A stretch of DNA of 64,000 bases from Acidobacteriota bacterium (GTDB lineage: Bacteria; Acidobacteriota; Blastocatellia; Pyrinomonadales; Pyrinomonadaceae), in assembly GCA_019239425.1 (NCBI GenBank), contig JAFAZX010000028.1, forward strand, positions 98,877-162,876. The letters are read 5' to 3'. The notes under the pieces are model-generated. The model was given only the letters and a program-made list of their open reading frames with translations. It was not told the DNA's origin and did no database searches. How positions within the stretch are numbered: the first letter of the stretch is position 1; each line of letters opens with the position of its first letter. Positions 24,154 through 32,755 of this stretch are shown in pieces. A program made the position numbers and the translations under genes.

Positions 24154-26484
24154 TTATGGCTTGAAGCGTTGGCGGTATTCGATGGACGAGAGGAACGCCT
24201 TGACCATCTCGGCGCGGCGGTAGTCGCCGTTGAACTCGTTCAGCTTGCCGAGCCAGAAGAGGTAGCCGTCGAAGCTCGTGTCCGGCGCGGCGTCCGGGTC
24301 TCTCCTCAGATATCCGAAGTACTGCATCAGCACGAAGGCGCGTGTGAACTCGGCCGAGCGGAAGTTCTCCGTCTCGGCGAAGCGGCGCAGGACGCTCGCG
24401 CGCGTCTCGCGGCCGTCTGTGAGCCGCGCGATGAGGTCGGCCTCCTCCATCGGCCCGATGCGGTTCCCAGAGTTCAGGTTGAGCGCCTGCACGTACTGCG
24501 TGGGCGTCTGCCCCGTCGGGAAGGCGGCCGCGAAGGCCGGGCGCGCGACGAAGGCGTTGATGAAGTCACGCTTGTTCGCCTCAAGCTGCGCCTCCCAGTT
24601 CTGCGCGCCGACGATGACGCCGCGGCTTATCTCCTGCGTGTCGCGCAGGAAGTCCGTGAGGCGGACGGGCACGGGCGTCCCCGGCAAATTGCCGAACGCG
24701 GCCTTGTGCAGAAGGTAGACAAGGTATCCGGTCTGCTGAAACTCGATGGAGAGGAAGAACGCGGCCGAAGTGTCGATGCGCTTCACCTCGCGGCAGCCCG
24801 CGGCCTCTGTCCCGGTGCCGCACGACTCGATGCCCTGAACCCAGAACTGCAAGCCCGAAGCGTCCGGCTCGCGGTTGAGAAAATCGTGGTAGTGCTGGCG
24901 GACGAAGAAGTCGGAGCGGTCGATGGGATTCGCCGTGTTCCCCGCGTCGTCGTCCTGAATCGTCACGACCCGGCTCGGCGGCACTTCGAGCGTCCCGCGG
25001 GAGCCGACGAAGTTGCTGAGCGTAACCGTCAGCGTCTCGGCACGCTCCTGCGTGTCGTCGTTGGTGAAGAGGAGGTCGATAGTCTTCAGCGTCTCGCCCG
25101 GGGCGAAGTGGAGCGTGCCGAACGCCGCCGTGTAGTCCGTGCGCGAAGAGGCCGTGCCGTCGGCCGTCGCGTAATCGACGTAGATGTCCACGGTCGTGTC
25201 GCCCGTGCGGACGACGGGGATGGACGCGCCGCCCCCTGCTTCCGGGACGAAGACGGAGGGGGAGCCGAACTTGACCTCGGGCGTCGGCGTCGTGTTCGGC
25301 GGCAGCGCCGCGCCGTTGTCCACGACGGGGTAGACTTCGCCCGTGCCGTAGCTCGCCGCGTAGAGGTTCCCCGACTCGTCCTCGCCGAAGGCGGAGATTT
25401 GAATCGCCGTGTCGAGCAGAAGGCTGCTCTGCCAACTGCTCCCGTTCTTCTTCAGAGACCAGATGCGCCCGCTGCAAAAGTCTCCGTAGAAGTAGAGTCC
25501 CTGCATCCTCGGGTACTGCCCGGCGCGGTAGACGTAGCCGCCCGTCACCGAGCAGTTGCCGGCCGAGTGGTCGTATTCGACCACGGGCGGCGTCAGCCCG
25601 GCCGCGCTGCAAGGGTTCGGGTTGAAGCAGTGCGTCCCCTCCATGATGCGCCAGCCGTAGTTCTCGCCGCCCGCGCTCGAAGAGGGCTGGAAGTCTATCT
25701 CCTCCCACGAGCCCTGCCCCACGTCCGCGATGAAGAGGTCGAACGTCGCGCGGTCGAAAGAGAAGCGCCAGGGGTTGCGCACGCCGAGCGCCCAAATCTC
25801 GGGACGGAAGGCGGCGTTCGAGACGAAGGGGTTCGAGGCCGGGACGGTGTACGTATACGGCCGCCCCGTCTCGGTGTCGAGCCTCAGAATCTTGCCGAGC
25901 AGTTGGCCCGGGTTCTGCGCGCGGTTGCCGGGGTCGCCCGCGTCGCCGCCGTCGCCCATGCCTATGTAGAGCATGCGGTCGTTGGGGCCGAAGGCGAGCT
26001 GCCCGCCGTTGTGGTTGGCGAAGGGCTGCGGGATGGTGAGAAGAATCTGCTCGCTCGCGGAATCGGCCGCGTCCGCGTTGGACGCGTTCCTTTGGAAGCG
26101 AGAGATGACGGTGTTGCCGGCCGTGTTCGTGTAGTCGACGTAGAAGTAGCCCTTGCGCGCGTAGTCGGGCGGGAAGGCGAGGCCGAGCAGGCCGCGCTCG
26201 CCGCCCGTGCTGACGCGCCCGCCGATGTCGAGGAACGGCGAGGGCTGGGGCACGCCGCTCTTGACGATCCGTATGCGCCCGCCCTGCTCGACGACGAAGA
26301 GGCGGTTCGAGCCGTCGCCCGCGTGCCCGATGCCGACGGGCGAGCTGAAGCCCTTGATGGAAGTGCCGAGCGCGAGCGTCGGCAGTTCGTTGGTCTGCGC
26401 CCGCGAGACGTTAGAGTTTGCTGAGGTGAGGTAACAGGCAAGCGCGGCACAGACGAATGCCGCGAACAGGACTCGGCGGTACAT
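24154..26484 (-). CDS. Secreted PQQ-dependent sugar dehydrogenase-like protein with Calx-beta and DUF4214 domains
   Basis: A protein of 776 residues. A signal peptide (LFAAFVCAALACYLTSANSN) is followed by a six-bladed propeller of the glucose/sorbosone dehydrogenase (GSDH) family (about 35-390). Family segments are GLLGLAFPPDY, NHNGGQLAFGPNDRMLYIGM and GKILRLDTETGRPYTYTVPA. EIWALGVRNPWRFSFDRAT and DVGQGSWEEID also belong to the propeller. Next come a Calx-beta domain (about 405-515, GASIPVVRTGDT...VDYATADGTA) and a DUF4214 region (about 525-776, FVRQHYHDFLNREPDASGLQ), common in large secreted proteins of Acidobacteriota. It probably oxidises sugars or alcohols in the periplasm, but PQQ use is inferred from the family and no pqq genes are present. 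The stop abuts the composite palindrome. Confidence 0.88.
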   Translation of the reverse strand: MYRRVLFAAFVCAALACYLTSANSNVSRAQTNELPTLALGTSIKGFSSPVGIGHAGDGSNRLFVVEQGGRIRIVKSGVPQPSPFLDIGGRVSTGGERGLLGLAFPPDYARKGYFYVDYTNTAGNTVISRFQRNASNADAADSASEQILLTIPQPFANHNGGQLAFGPNDRMLYIGMGDGGDAGDPGNRAQNPGQLLGKILRLDTETGRPYTYTVPASNPFVSNAAFRPEIWALGVRNPWRFSFDRATFDLFIADVGQGSWEEIDFQPSSSAGGENYGWRIMEGTHCFNPNPCSAAGLTPPVVEYDHSAGNCSVTGGYVYRAGQYPRMQGLYFYGDFCSGRIWSLKKNGSSWQSSLLLDTAIQISAFGEDESGNLYAASYGTGEVYPVVDNGAALPPNTTPTPEVKFGSPSVFVPEAGGGASIPVVRTGDTTVDIYVDYATADGTASSRTDYTAAFGTLHFAPGETLKTIDLLFTNDDTQERAETLTVTLSNFVGSRGTLEVPPSRVVTIQDDDAGNTANPIDRSDFFVRQHYHDFLNREPDASGLQFWVQGIESCGTGTEAAGCREVKRIDTSAAFFLSIEFQQTGYLVYLLHKAAFGNLPGTPVPVRLTDFLRDTQEISRGVIVGAQNWEAQLEANKRDFINAFVARPAFAAAFPTGQTPTQYVQALNLNSGNRIGPMEEADLIARLTDGRETRASVLRRFAETENFRSAEFTRAFVLMQYFGYLRRDPDAAPDTSFDGYLFWLGKLNEFNGDYRRAEMVKAFLSSIEYRQRFKP

Positions 26485-26520
26485 ACTCCCCTCCCTTATT
26501 CGACCTACAGCTATAGCTAC

Positions 26521-26598
26521 ATGGATTTCAACACAGAGACACAGCTTAAAGACAATAGGTCAACAAGCTGGTCTCTGTGTCTCTGTGTTGAAATCCAT
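26521..26598. repeat. Palindrome, family A
   Basis: Perfect 24-bp arms (26521-26544 and 26575-26598) begin ATGGATTTCAACACAGAGAC. The right side carries one extra CTCT-type unit. It lies between the PQQ-type dehydrogenase and the end of the chelatase operon. Confidence 0.88.
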
Positions 26599-26626
26599 CT
26601 CACTCCACGGTCACCCCCGAGAACAC

Positions 26627-28735
26627 CTAAAGGTGAACCGCGCCGGCCTTCTCCTCGATGGCCGAGTAGAGCCTCTCGCGCTCCCGCGCGTCCGACGACT
26701 GGCGGTAGGCGCTCAGGAGTTCTTTCAGCGAAGCGAGTTCTCGGTAGAGACCCGCGTCCTCGACCGGGGGAGTCAGGTACGAGACGAGTCCGGCGTACGA
26801 GCGGCGCCGGGCAATCGAACCTTCGGACGGGTTGTTGACGCTGTAAAGATAGACGTGCGGCAGCTCGCCGATCAAGCGGTCGGGCCAGCACTCGCCCGAC
26901 AACCCGACCTGCTTGCCCGGCATGAACTCCAGCGACCCGTGCGTCCCGACGTGCACGACCGCGTCGGCCTCGAAGACCTTCTCGAGATACGTGTAGAGCG
27001 CCGCGAAGCCGTGGTGCGGCGCGCCGCCGCGCGACATGAGCAGGCGCATCGGGTCGCCCTCGTAGCCGAACGTCGGCTGCACGGCGACGAAGGCGTTGCC
27101 GAGTCGCACGCCCTGAATCAAGAGGTCGCGCCCGAACGTGTTGATTCTGCCGGGGGCCGCGCCCCACTCCTTTTCGACGTCAGCCGCGTAAGGGCAGAGC
27201 CGCAGGTACTCCTCGACGTTCATGCGGTACGCGACGTTCGCCACCGCGCCGAAGCTCTCGGAGTTCCCGCCGAGCACCCTCTCGCGCAGGGCGTCCGCGT
27301 CCGCGGGCACCTCCACGTCGTAGCCGTCGGCCCGCAGCTTCGACAGAATCTCTCGCAGGCTCGGGAACACGTCGAGGTCTGCGGCCGTCCCGATGTTGCC
27401 CTTGTTGGGCGGGAAGCAGAAGAGGACGAGCGCGACCTTCAACGCCCTTCTCTCCTCGGTCTGAAGCCGATTCCAACGCCTCAGCCTGCGCGCGATGCGC
27501 GTGCAGCGCTCTTCGAGCGCGGCCGGCTCGACGCCCTCGGCCGGCATCCCGCCGTAGACGAAAGGCTCGGTCGCGCCGTCGATCTCGGGGATGGCGACCT
27601 GCATCCCCGCCTGCACGGGGTTTAAGCCCGTGTGCGAATCGCGCCACGCCTCAATCGTCTGCACGTCGAGGCTCACGGCCGAGCGCAGGGGCACGTTCAG
27701 ACCCTTCAGGAACTCGACGGCCGCCTCGCTGTCGTTCATCGCCGGCCCGCCGACGAAGCTGAAGCCCGTCAAAGAGACTATCTGACTGACGCGCGCCTTC
27801 CCTTCCTCGGCGAAGAACTGCGTGCAGGCGTCGCGGTTGTCCATGAAGGTCGAGATGACGGGGAGCGCCGCCAGCCCTTCCCTTTCGACCGCGCGGACGA
27901 GCGCGTCGTAGTGCCGCCGCGTCCCGCTCACGACGTTAGTGCGCATCAGCAGCAGGCCGACCGTCTTCGAAGGTTCGAGCGTCTGCGTCCCGCCCTTGCG
28001 CGCGCGCGCGTCGTGCCAGCGTCGGTACGCCTCGGAGCTACCGAAGATGTTCGCGGCGTCCGGGTGGTAGACGCCGACGGCCGGCACGCTCTCGGGCTGC
28101 GGCACCCTCACGTTCGAGAGGCGCGGGTCGCCGCCGTAATGCTTGAGCGCGTAGAGGAGCATCGACGTAACGTTCTGCGGCGTCGGCTGGAGGAAGTAGC
28201 AGAAGAGTTGCAGGTATCGCTTCAGGTCGCGCAGGCGCCCCGCGTTCGGCACGAAGCGCAGCAGCGCGGGCATGCGCTCGACGAGTTTCAGGTATTGGTT
28301 GTGGCTCCCGCCCTTCCGGCGCGCGCGCGCCTGCTCGCCCATCCAGGAGCCGACGCTCTTCAACAGACGCCGCGCGCGGCCCTCGCCTCGCTCGCCTTCG
28401 CCCTTCGCACCGAAGCTCAAAGACCCCATCCGCGTCTGCCGCATCAGCTCCGGCATGCAGTTGATGACGACGACCGTCCTACCGCCTTCACCCTTCTCCC
28501 GGAGCAGGCGCATCAGGCGCGTGGCGTTCTCGCCGTCGGTGACGTGTATGACGAAGACGACCTTCGACTCCGAGAGGTCGCGCCCGACCGACTCCCACTC
28601 CGCCTCTTCGAGCGGCGCGCCGAGGTTGTACGCGCACACGCTCAGGCCCGCCGCGTGGCGGCGGTTAATCTCCTCCTCCGCCCGCCGCAGCGGGCCGAGC
28701 AGGCTCGAGCCGACGATGAGTGCGGTGACCTTCAT
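26627..28735 (-). CDS. bchH: Magnesium/cobalt chelatase subunit H, N-terminal half (BchH-like)
   Basis: A protein of 702 residues from ATG 28735 (MKVTALIVGSSLLGPLRRAE); a longer frame would translate a palindrome. It matches the first half of BchH/ChlH. A DUF3479-type N-terminal domain contains VINCMPELMRQTRMGSLSF. The CobN/Mg-chelatase domain begins with RMPALLRFVPNAGRLRDLKR and GVYHPDAANIFG. Later landmarks are LFCFPPNKGNIGTAADLDVF, FGYEGDPMRLLMSRGGAPHH and VHVGTHGSLEFMPGKQVGLS. It ends in a helical region (LKELLSAYRQSSDARERERL) where full-length BchH continues. The missing second half is the gene immediately upstream. Together they total about 1281 residues, a normal BchH length. The metal is uncertain: the N-terminus favours BchH over CobN. 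Confidence 0.88.
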   Translation of the reverse strand: MKVTALIVGSSLLGPLRRAEEEINRRHAAGLSVCAYNLGAPLEEAEWESVGRDLSESKVVFVIHVTDGENATRLMRLLREKGEGGRTVVVINCMPELMRQTRMGSLSFGAKGEGERGEGRARRLLKSVGSWMGEQARARRKGGSHNQYLKLVERMPALLRFVPNAGRLRDLKRYLQLFCYFLQPTPQNVTSMLLYALKHYGGDPRLSNVRVPQPESVPAVGVYHPDAANIFGSSEAYRRWHDARARKGGTQTLEPSKTVGLLLMRTNVVSGTRRHYDALVRAVEREGLAALPVISTFMDNRDACTQFFAEEGKARVSQIVSLTGFSFVGGPAMNDSEAAVEFLKGLNVPLRSAVSLDVQTIEAWRDSHTGLNPVQAGMQVAIPEIDGATEPFVYGGMPAEGVEPAALEERCTRIARRLRRWNRLQTEERRALKVALVLFCFPPNKGNIGTAADLDVFPSLREILSKLRADGYDVEVPADADALRERVLGGNSESFGAVANVAYRMNVEEYLRLCPYAADVEKEWGAAPGRINTFGRDLLIQGVRLGNAFVAVQPTFGYEGDPMRLLMSRGGAPHHGFAALYTYLEKVFEADAVVHVGTHGSLEFMPGKQVGLSGECWPDRLIGELPHVYLYSVNNPSEGSIARRRSYAGLVSYLTPPVEDAGLYRELASLKELLSAYRQSSDARERERLYSAIEEKAGAVHL

Positions 28736-28758
28736 AACTGAAATGATGAACGTGAAGC

Positions 28759-28829
28759 GGGTGCTGGGTTCTAGGTTTTGGGTGCTGGGAAGGCATAACC
28801 AGCACCCAGCACCCAAAACCTAGAACCCA
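28759..28829. repeat. Palindrome, family D, between the two BchH halves
   Basis: The main arms (TGGGTTCTAGGTTTTGGGTG from 28766, and its complement ending 28829) carry an extra GGTGCTG unit on one side, around a short AGGCATAA loop. It fills the 98-bp gap between the C-half and N-half genes and directly abuts the stop of the C-half (28834). Confidence 0.9.
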
Positions 28830-28833
28830 TTTA

Positions 28834-30573
28834 TTACGCGACGCCCTCGATGCGGTCTTCGAGTTCGGAGAAGGCCTCGCGCAGCCGCTCGACGACGCCC
28901 GCCTCGGCCTCCCAGAAGCCGCGCCCCTCGGCCTCTAACAGCCGCCCGACGAGCGAGCGCGCCGAGTGCGGGTTGAGAGTTGAGAGGCGCTCAAGCATCT
29001 CCTCGTCGAGCACGTACGTGCGCGCCACTTCCGTATAGACCCAGCCGTCGACGGCGTCGGCCGTGGCGCTCCAGCCGAAGGTGTTCGTGACGTGGCTCTC
29101 GATCTCGGCGACGCCGCGGAAGCCGTGGCCGAGCATCCCCTCGTACCACTTCGGGTTCAGAGTCTTGGCGCGCGTCTCGAGCCGAACCATCTCCGGCAGC
29201 GTCCGCACCCGCGCGTCGCGGCTCAGGGCGTCGGAGAGGTAGACCGCGGGCCGCGCCCGCGCGTGGCGCTCGACGGCCTTCGAGACGCCGCCGAGGTATT
29301 CGAAGTAGTGGTCAACGTCCGTGATGCCTATCTCGAAAGAGTCGACGTTCTGGTACGCGGCCTCGACGGTCGAGAGCGCGCGGGCCAGCGCGCCGCGCGC
29401 CTCGCGGCCTTCGAGCGCGCGCCCCTGCGAGTTGCGCCCGTAGGCGAAGCACTTGCGCGTGACGAAGAGGTCGCCCAGCGCCTCCGGACTCTCCCACTGC
29501 GAGTCCATCACCATGAAGTTGACGTTCGTGCCGTAGCTGCCCGGCGCGTTCGAGAAGACGCGAAGCTGGGCCTCGTCGAACGTGCAATCGCCTTCGGCGA
29601 CCCGCGCGCGGACGTTGGCGCGGACGGGGTTCAGCTCGTCCGGCTCTTCGAGCTCGGCCACGCAGCGTACGGCCTTGTCGAGCAGCAACATCGTCGCGCC
29701 GAACAGGTCGCGGAAGATGCCCGAGACGGTCATCACCACGTCCACGCGCGCGCGCCCGAGTTCCTGGAGTGATACCGGCTCGACCTCCGTCACGCGGTTC
29801 AGCGAATCGCGCACGGGCCGCACGCCGAGGAGCCTGAGCGCCTGCGCGACACCCTCGCCCTGCGTCTTGATGTTGTCCAGGCCCCACAGGACGAGCGCCA
29901 TCGAGCGCGGCTGTCGCCCGTGCTCTGCGCGGTGACGTTCGAGCAGAGTCTCCACGACGCGGCCCGCGCGCTCGTAGGCGGAGCGCGAAGGGACTGCGTA
30001 GGGGTTGACGGCGTGCGTGTTCCTCCCCGTCGGGAGGACGTCCGGGTTCTGCACGATGTCGGCGCCGGGGCCGGGTTCGACGTACTCGCCGCGGAGAGCG
30101 CGCGCGAAACCGTCAAGCTCGCCGCTCGTCTTCAGTTGATGCTTTATCTTCGCGAGTAGCTCGAAGACTTTCAGAGACTCTGCGGCGTCAACGTTGGCCG
30201 TGCTCTCAAGTAAGCGGCACGCATCCGTCGCATCTTGATGGACGAACATTTCGACGGAAGCGCGCACAACCTCGTCAACGCGCGCGCGCGTGCGCCAGCC
30301 CTGTTCGGACTTGTCTTGTAGAAGTCGTTCGTAAGAACCGAGGCCGAGACCTTCGGAGACGAGGTCGTTGAGAGAGCGCGCGCCGCACTCGGGGCGGTCG
30401 AACGAGGCCACGGCGCGCAGAAGGTCTACGCACTCGCGCTCGCCCGCGGCGCGGCCGAAGACGTGCAGCCCCGTAGGTATCAGGCGCTGCTCGACCTCCA
30501 CCACGCGCTCCCACAGTTCGAGGACGCGGCGGTCTCTCTCTTCGCTCGTCTTGTCTTGCTGCGGCCTACTCAT
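28834..30573 (-). CDS. bchH: Magnesium/cobalt chelatase subunit H, C-terminal half (BchH-like)
   Basis: A protein of 579 residues. It starts at ATG 30573, overlapping the end of the BchI-BchD gene by 8 bases. The sequence is the second half of the CobN/Mg-chelatase domain: VEVEQRLIPTGLHVFGRAAG, PTGRNTHAVNPYAVPS, LVLWGLDNIKTQGEGVAQAL and VVMTVSGIFRDLFGATMLLL. RVFSNAPGSYGTNVNFMVMD, TDVDHYFEYLGGVSKAV, NPKWYEGMLGHGFRGVAEIE and NTFGWSATADAVDGWVYTEV follow. All motifs expected after the split point are present, with no overlap with the N-half. It therefore looks like a genuine half-gene, not a degraded second copy. Its order is permuted: it is translated before the N-half. Confidence 0.88.
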   Translation of the reverse strand: MSRPQQDKTSEERDRRVLELWERVVEVEQRLIPTGLHVFGRAAGERECVDLLRAVASFDRPECGARSLNDLVSEGLGLGSYERLLQDKSEQGWRTRARVDEVVRASVEMFVHQDATDACRLLESTANVDAAESLKVFELLAKIKHQLKTSGELDGFARALRGEYVEPGPGADIVQNPDVLPTGRNTHAVNPYAVPSRSAYERAGRVVETLLERHRAEHGRQPRSMALVLWGLDNIKTQGEGVAQALRLLGVRPVRDSLNRVTEVEPVSLQELGRARVDVVMTVSGIFRDLFGATMLLLDKAVRCVAELEEPDELNPVRANVRARVAEGDCTFDEAQLRVFSNAPGSYGTNVNFMVMDSQWESPEALGDLFVTRKCFAYGRNSQGRALEGREARGALARALSTVEAAYQNVDSFEIGITDVDHYFEYLGGVSKAVERHARARPAVYLSDALSRDARVRTLPEMVRLETRAKTLNPKWYEGMLGHGFRGVAEIESHVTNTFGWSATADAVDGWVYTEVARTYVLDEEMLERLSTLNPHSARSLVGRLLEAEGRGFWEAEAGVVERLREAFSELEDRIEGVA

Positions 30574-32593
30574 CGAAGTAACTGACGGGCGTCGTCTCGG
30601 ACAACAACTGCGGCAGGCGCACGTATCCGCCGCCGAGCGCTTCGGCGAGGAAGCGCCCTTCGTCGTTGCCGGTGTATCTCCCCTGCGTATCCACGACGAC
30701 CGACGCGTCGCACGCCTGCGCGAGCGAGGCGCCGAGTTGTCGAATCTCCTGCCGGATGCGCCACTTGCGCGACGCGCCGTCCACGCCGTTCTCAACGTTC
30801 AGCGGCACGTTCGCGCGGCCGTCCGTGAAGACGACGAGTCGGACTCTGCGCGTCTCCGCCGAGGCCGCGCGGCGCGCGACTTCGAGCGCGCGCCGGAGCC
30901 CCGCGGCGAGTGGCGTGGCGCCGCCCACCGGCAGCGCTTCGAGCAGCGTGCGCGCCCTCGAGACGGACGTGGACGGCGGCAGCAGAAGCTCCGCGCCCGC
31001 CGCCCTGAAGGCGACGAGTGCGACGCGGTCGCGGTTGACGTACGAGCGGCGGAGGAGCTGCGCGAGCGCACCCTTCGCCTGCTCGATGCGGTTCAGGGCC
31101 ATGCTGCCCGAAGTGTCCAGGAGGAAGACGAAGAGCGTGCCCGACCTGCCCCTCAGACGCTTGAACCGCAGCGCCTCGGGCGTGATGCGGAAGCGCGCGC
31201 CGCGCCCGTCAACCGCGGCCCGCAGCGTCGCGTCGAGCGCGACCCGCGCGCCTTCCGTCTTCAAAGGCGTCGCGCCCGCGTAGCGTCCGCGCGCGGAGAA
31301 AGTCGAGCCGCCCGAGCCGGCGCGGCGTCGGGCCGGCGCTGTTGTTTGATGAGTGGCTCGCGTTTGAACTCGTCCACTCTCGGCGAGCGCGTCCGGCCTC
31401 AACCCGACCTCCTGAGGCGGAAGCCCGACCGTGAGGGAGGGCGTCGATCTTCCGTCATCGTTTTTCTTATCGGAGACGCCACGCCCTCCCTCACGGTCGG
31501 GCTTCTGCCCTTCGACGCCGCGTCCTCCCTCACGGTCGGACTTCTGCCCTTCGAAGACATCTTCCGACGCCTTCTCGACACGCGCGCTGCCGCCGCCCTG
31601 TTCGAGCGGGTCGCGGCGGAGGCGGTGCCGCAGGGACATCGGCGCGACCCGCTGCACGTCCCCGGCTGAGACCACGCGGCGGCCTTCGAGCGCGGCCAGT
31701 GCGCGCGCCGCGCGCGTCAAGGTTATCTCGCCGCGGTGGCCGTCCACGCCGAGACGAAGACACAGCTCGACAATCTGTCGAAGGAGTTCGCGCGGGACTT
31801 CCGTCTCCGCATAAAGCGTTGCGGCCCGCGTAATGCGCCGCCGAAGTTTCGTCTGTTCCGTCTGCGCCGAAAGGTTGAAGAGGGCGGGGTCGCGGTCGAA
31901 CGCCTCGCGCCGCTCGACGATGCGGACGCGGCTGTCCAAATCCTTCTCGGTCTCGACCTCGACGCAGAGGCCGAAGCGGTCGAGCAGTTGCGGCCGCAAC
32001 TCGCCCTCCTCCGGGTTCGAGGAGCCGACCAGACGGAAGCGCGCGGGGTGTTCGGCCGACACGCCCTCGCGCTCGACGCGGTTGCGGCCCGTGGCCGCCA
32101 CGTCGAGCAGCAGGTCGACGAGGTGGTCTTCGAGCAGGTTCACCTCGTCGATGTAGAGGAAGCCGCGGTTGGCGCGGGCGAGCAGTCCCGGCTCGAAACT
32201 CTTCACGCCGTCCTTCAGGGCGCGCCCGAGGTCTATGGTGCCGCACACGCGGTCTTCGGTCGCGCCGAGCGGGAGTTCGGCGACGGGCACGTGCTGCCGC
32301 TCGCGCTTGAGACTTTCGCCGGACGAGAGGCGCGCGGCGCAGCCGCCGCACAACGCGTCAACGTCAAACGGGTCGCAGTTGTAGGCGCAGCCCTTGACGG
32401 CTTCGAGTTGCGGCAGGAGTTCCGCGAGCGCGCGGACGGCCGTGGACTTGCCCGTCCCCCTGTGGCCCGTGATGAGGACGCCGCCGACCGCCGGCGCGAC
32501 GACGTTCAGGAGCAGCGCGAGCTTCATCTCCTCCTGGCCGACGATGGCCGTGAAGGGGAAGACAACTCTCTTATTGCTGGGGCGACCTGGCAT
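30566..32593 (-). CDS. Fused chelatase ATPase subunit BchI-BchD (ChlI/ChlD type)
   Basis: A AAA+/VWA motor subunit of 675 residues for metal insertion into a porphyrin. The I part (about 1-330) has Walker A GHRGTGKS (43-50), the YNCDP...CGGC insert (71-85), Walker B FLYIDEVN (145-152) and the SSNPEEGELRPQLLDRFG sensor region (191-208). The linker (about 335-445) is acidic/Pro-like and includes an in-frame DNA palindrome. The D part (about 445-675) has a VWA domain with MIDAS residues DTSGSM (493-498) and VVFTDGRANVPL. It is the first gene of the operon and overlaps the BchH C-half by 8 bases. Fused I-D proteins occur with both Mg- and Co-type chelatases, so the metal cannot be assigned. Confidence 0.92.
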   Translation of the reverse strand: MPGRPSNKRVVFPFTAIVGQEEMKLALLLNVVAPAVGGVLITGHRGTGKSTAVRALAELLPQLEAVKGCAYNCDPFDVDALCGGCAARLSSGESLKRERQHVPVAELPLGATEDRVCGTIDLGRALKDGVKSFEPGLLARANRGFLYIDEVNLLEDHLVDLLLDVAATGRNRVEREGVSAEHPARFRLVGSSNPEEGELRPQLLDRFGLCVEVETEKDLDSRVRIVERREAFDRDPALFNLSAQTEQTKLRRRITRAATLYAETEVPRELLRQIVELCLRLGVDGHRGEITLTRAARALAALEGRRVVSAGDVQRVAPMSLRHRLRRDPLEQGGGSARVEKASEDVFEGQKSDREGGRGVEGQKPDREGGRGVSDKKNDDGRSTPSLTVGLPPQEVGLRPDALAESGRVQTRATHQTTAPARRRAGSGGSTFSARGRYAGATPLKTEGARVALDATLRAAVDGRGARFRITPEALRFKRLRGRSGTLFVFLLDTSGSMALNRIEQAKGALAQLLRRSYVNRDRVALVAFRAAGAELLLPPSTSVSRARTLLEALPVGGATPLAAGLRRALEVARRAASAETRRVRLVVFTDGRANVPLNVENGVDGASRKWRIRQEIRQLGASLAQACDASVVVDTQGRYTGNDEGRFLAEALGGGYVRLPQLLSETTPVSYFDE
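31421..31555. repeat. Palindromic repeat inserted in frame within the BchI-BchD gene
   Basis: Perfect 24-bp inverted arms (31421-31444 and 31481-31504) flank a 36-bp loop. A second direct copy of the right arm, diverged by a few bases, follows at about 31520-31555 (shared core CCTCCCTCACGGTCGG). On the coding strand it encodes repeated SDREGGRGVEGQK and KPDREGGRGV phrases plus PSLTVGLPPQ, without breaking the frame. Confidence 0.88.
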
Positions 32594-32680
32594 GCTGTCT
32601 GGAACGAGAAAGAGAACCGAGGAGCGAGGGGGATTATAAACAGTTCGCGGCGGAACGGAAGAGAAAAGATTTCAAGATGT

Positions 32681-32752
32681 GGTGCTGGGTGCTGGGTGCT
32701 GGGTGCTGGTTTAAAGCCTTTACCCAGCACCCAGCACCCAACACCCAGAACC
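32681..32752. repeat. Palindrome, family D, upstream of the chelatase operon
   Basis: Four GGTGCTG heptamers on the left (32681-32709) are matched by CCCAGCACCCAGCACCCAAC on the right (32723-32752) with minor mismatches. The secreted-protein stop codon at 32756 adjoins it. Its placement is between that stop and the BchI-BchD start. Confidence 0.88.
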
Positions 32753-32755
32753 TAT

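Noticed and set aside
26627..32593. Part of a photosynthesis gene cluster
   Set aside because: Apart from the chelatase subunits no bch, crt, puf or psc-type gene is seen in 64 kb, and the surroundings are housekeeping and respiratory genes.
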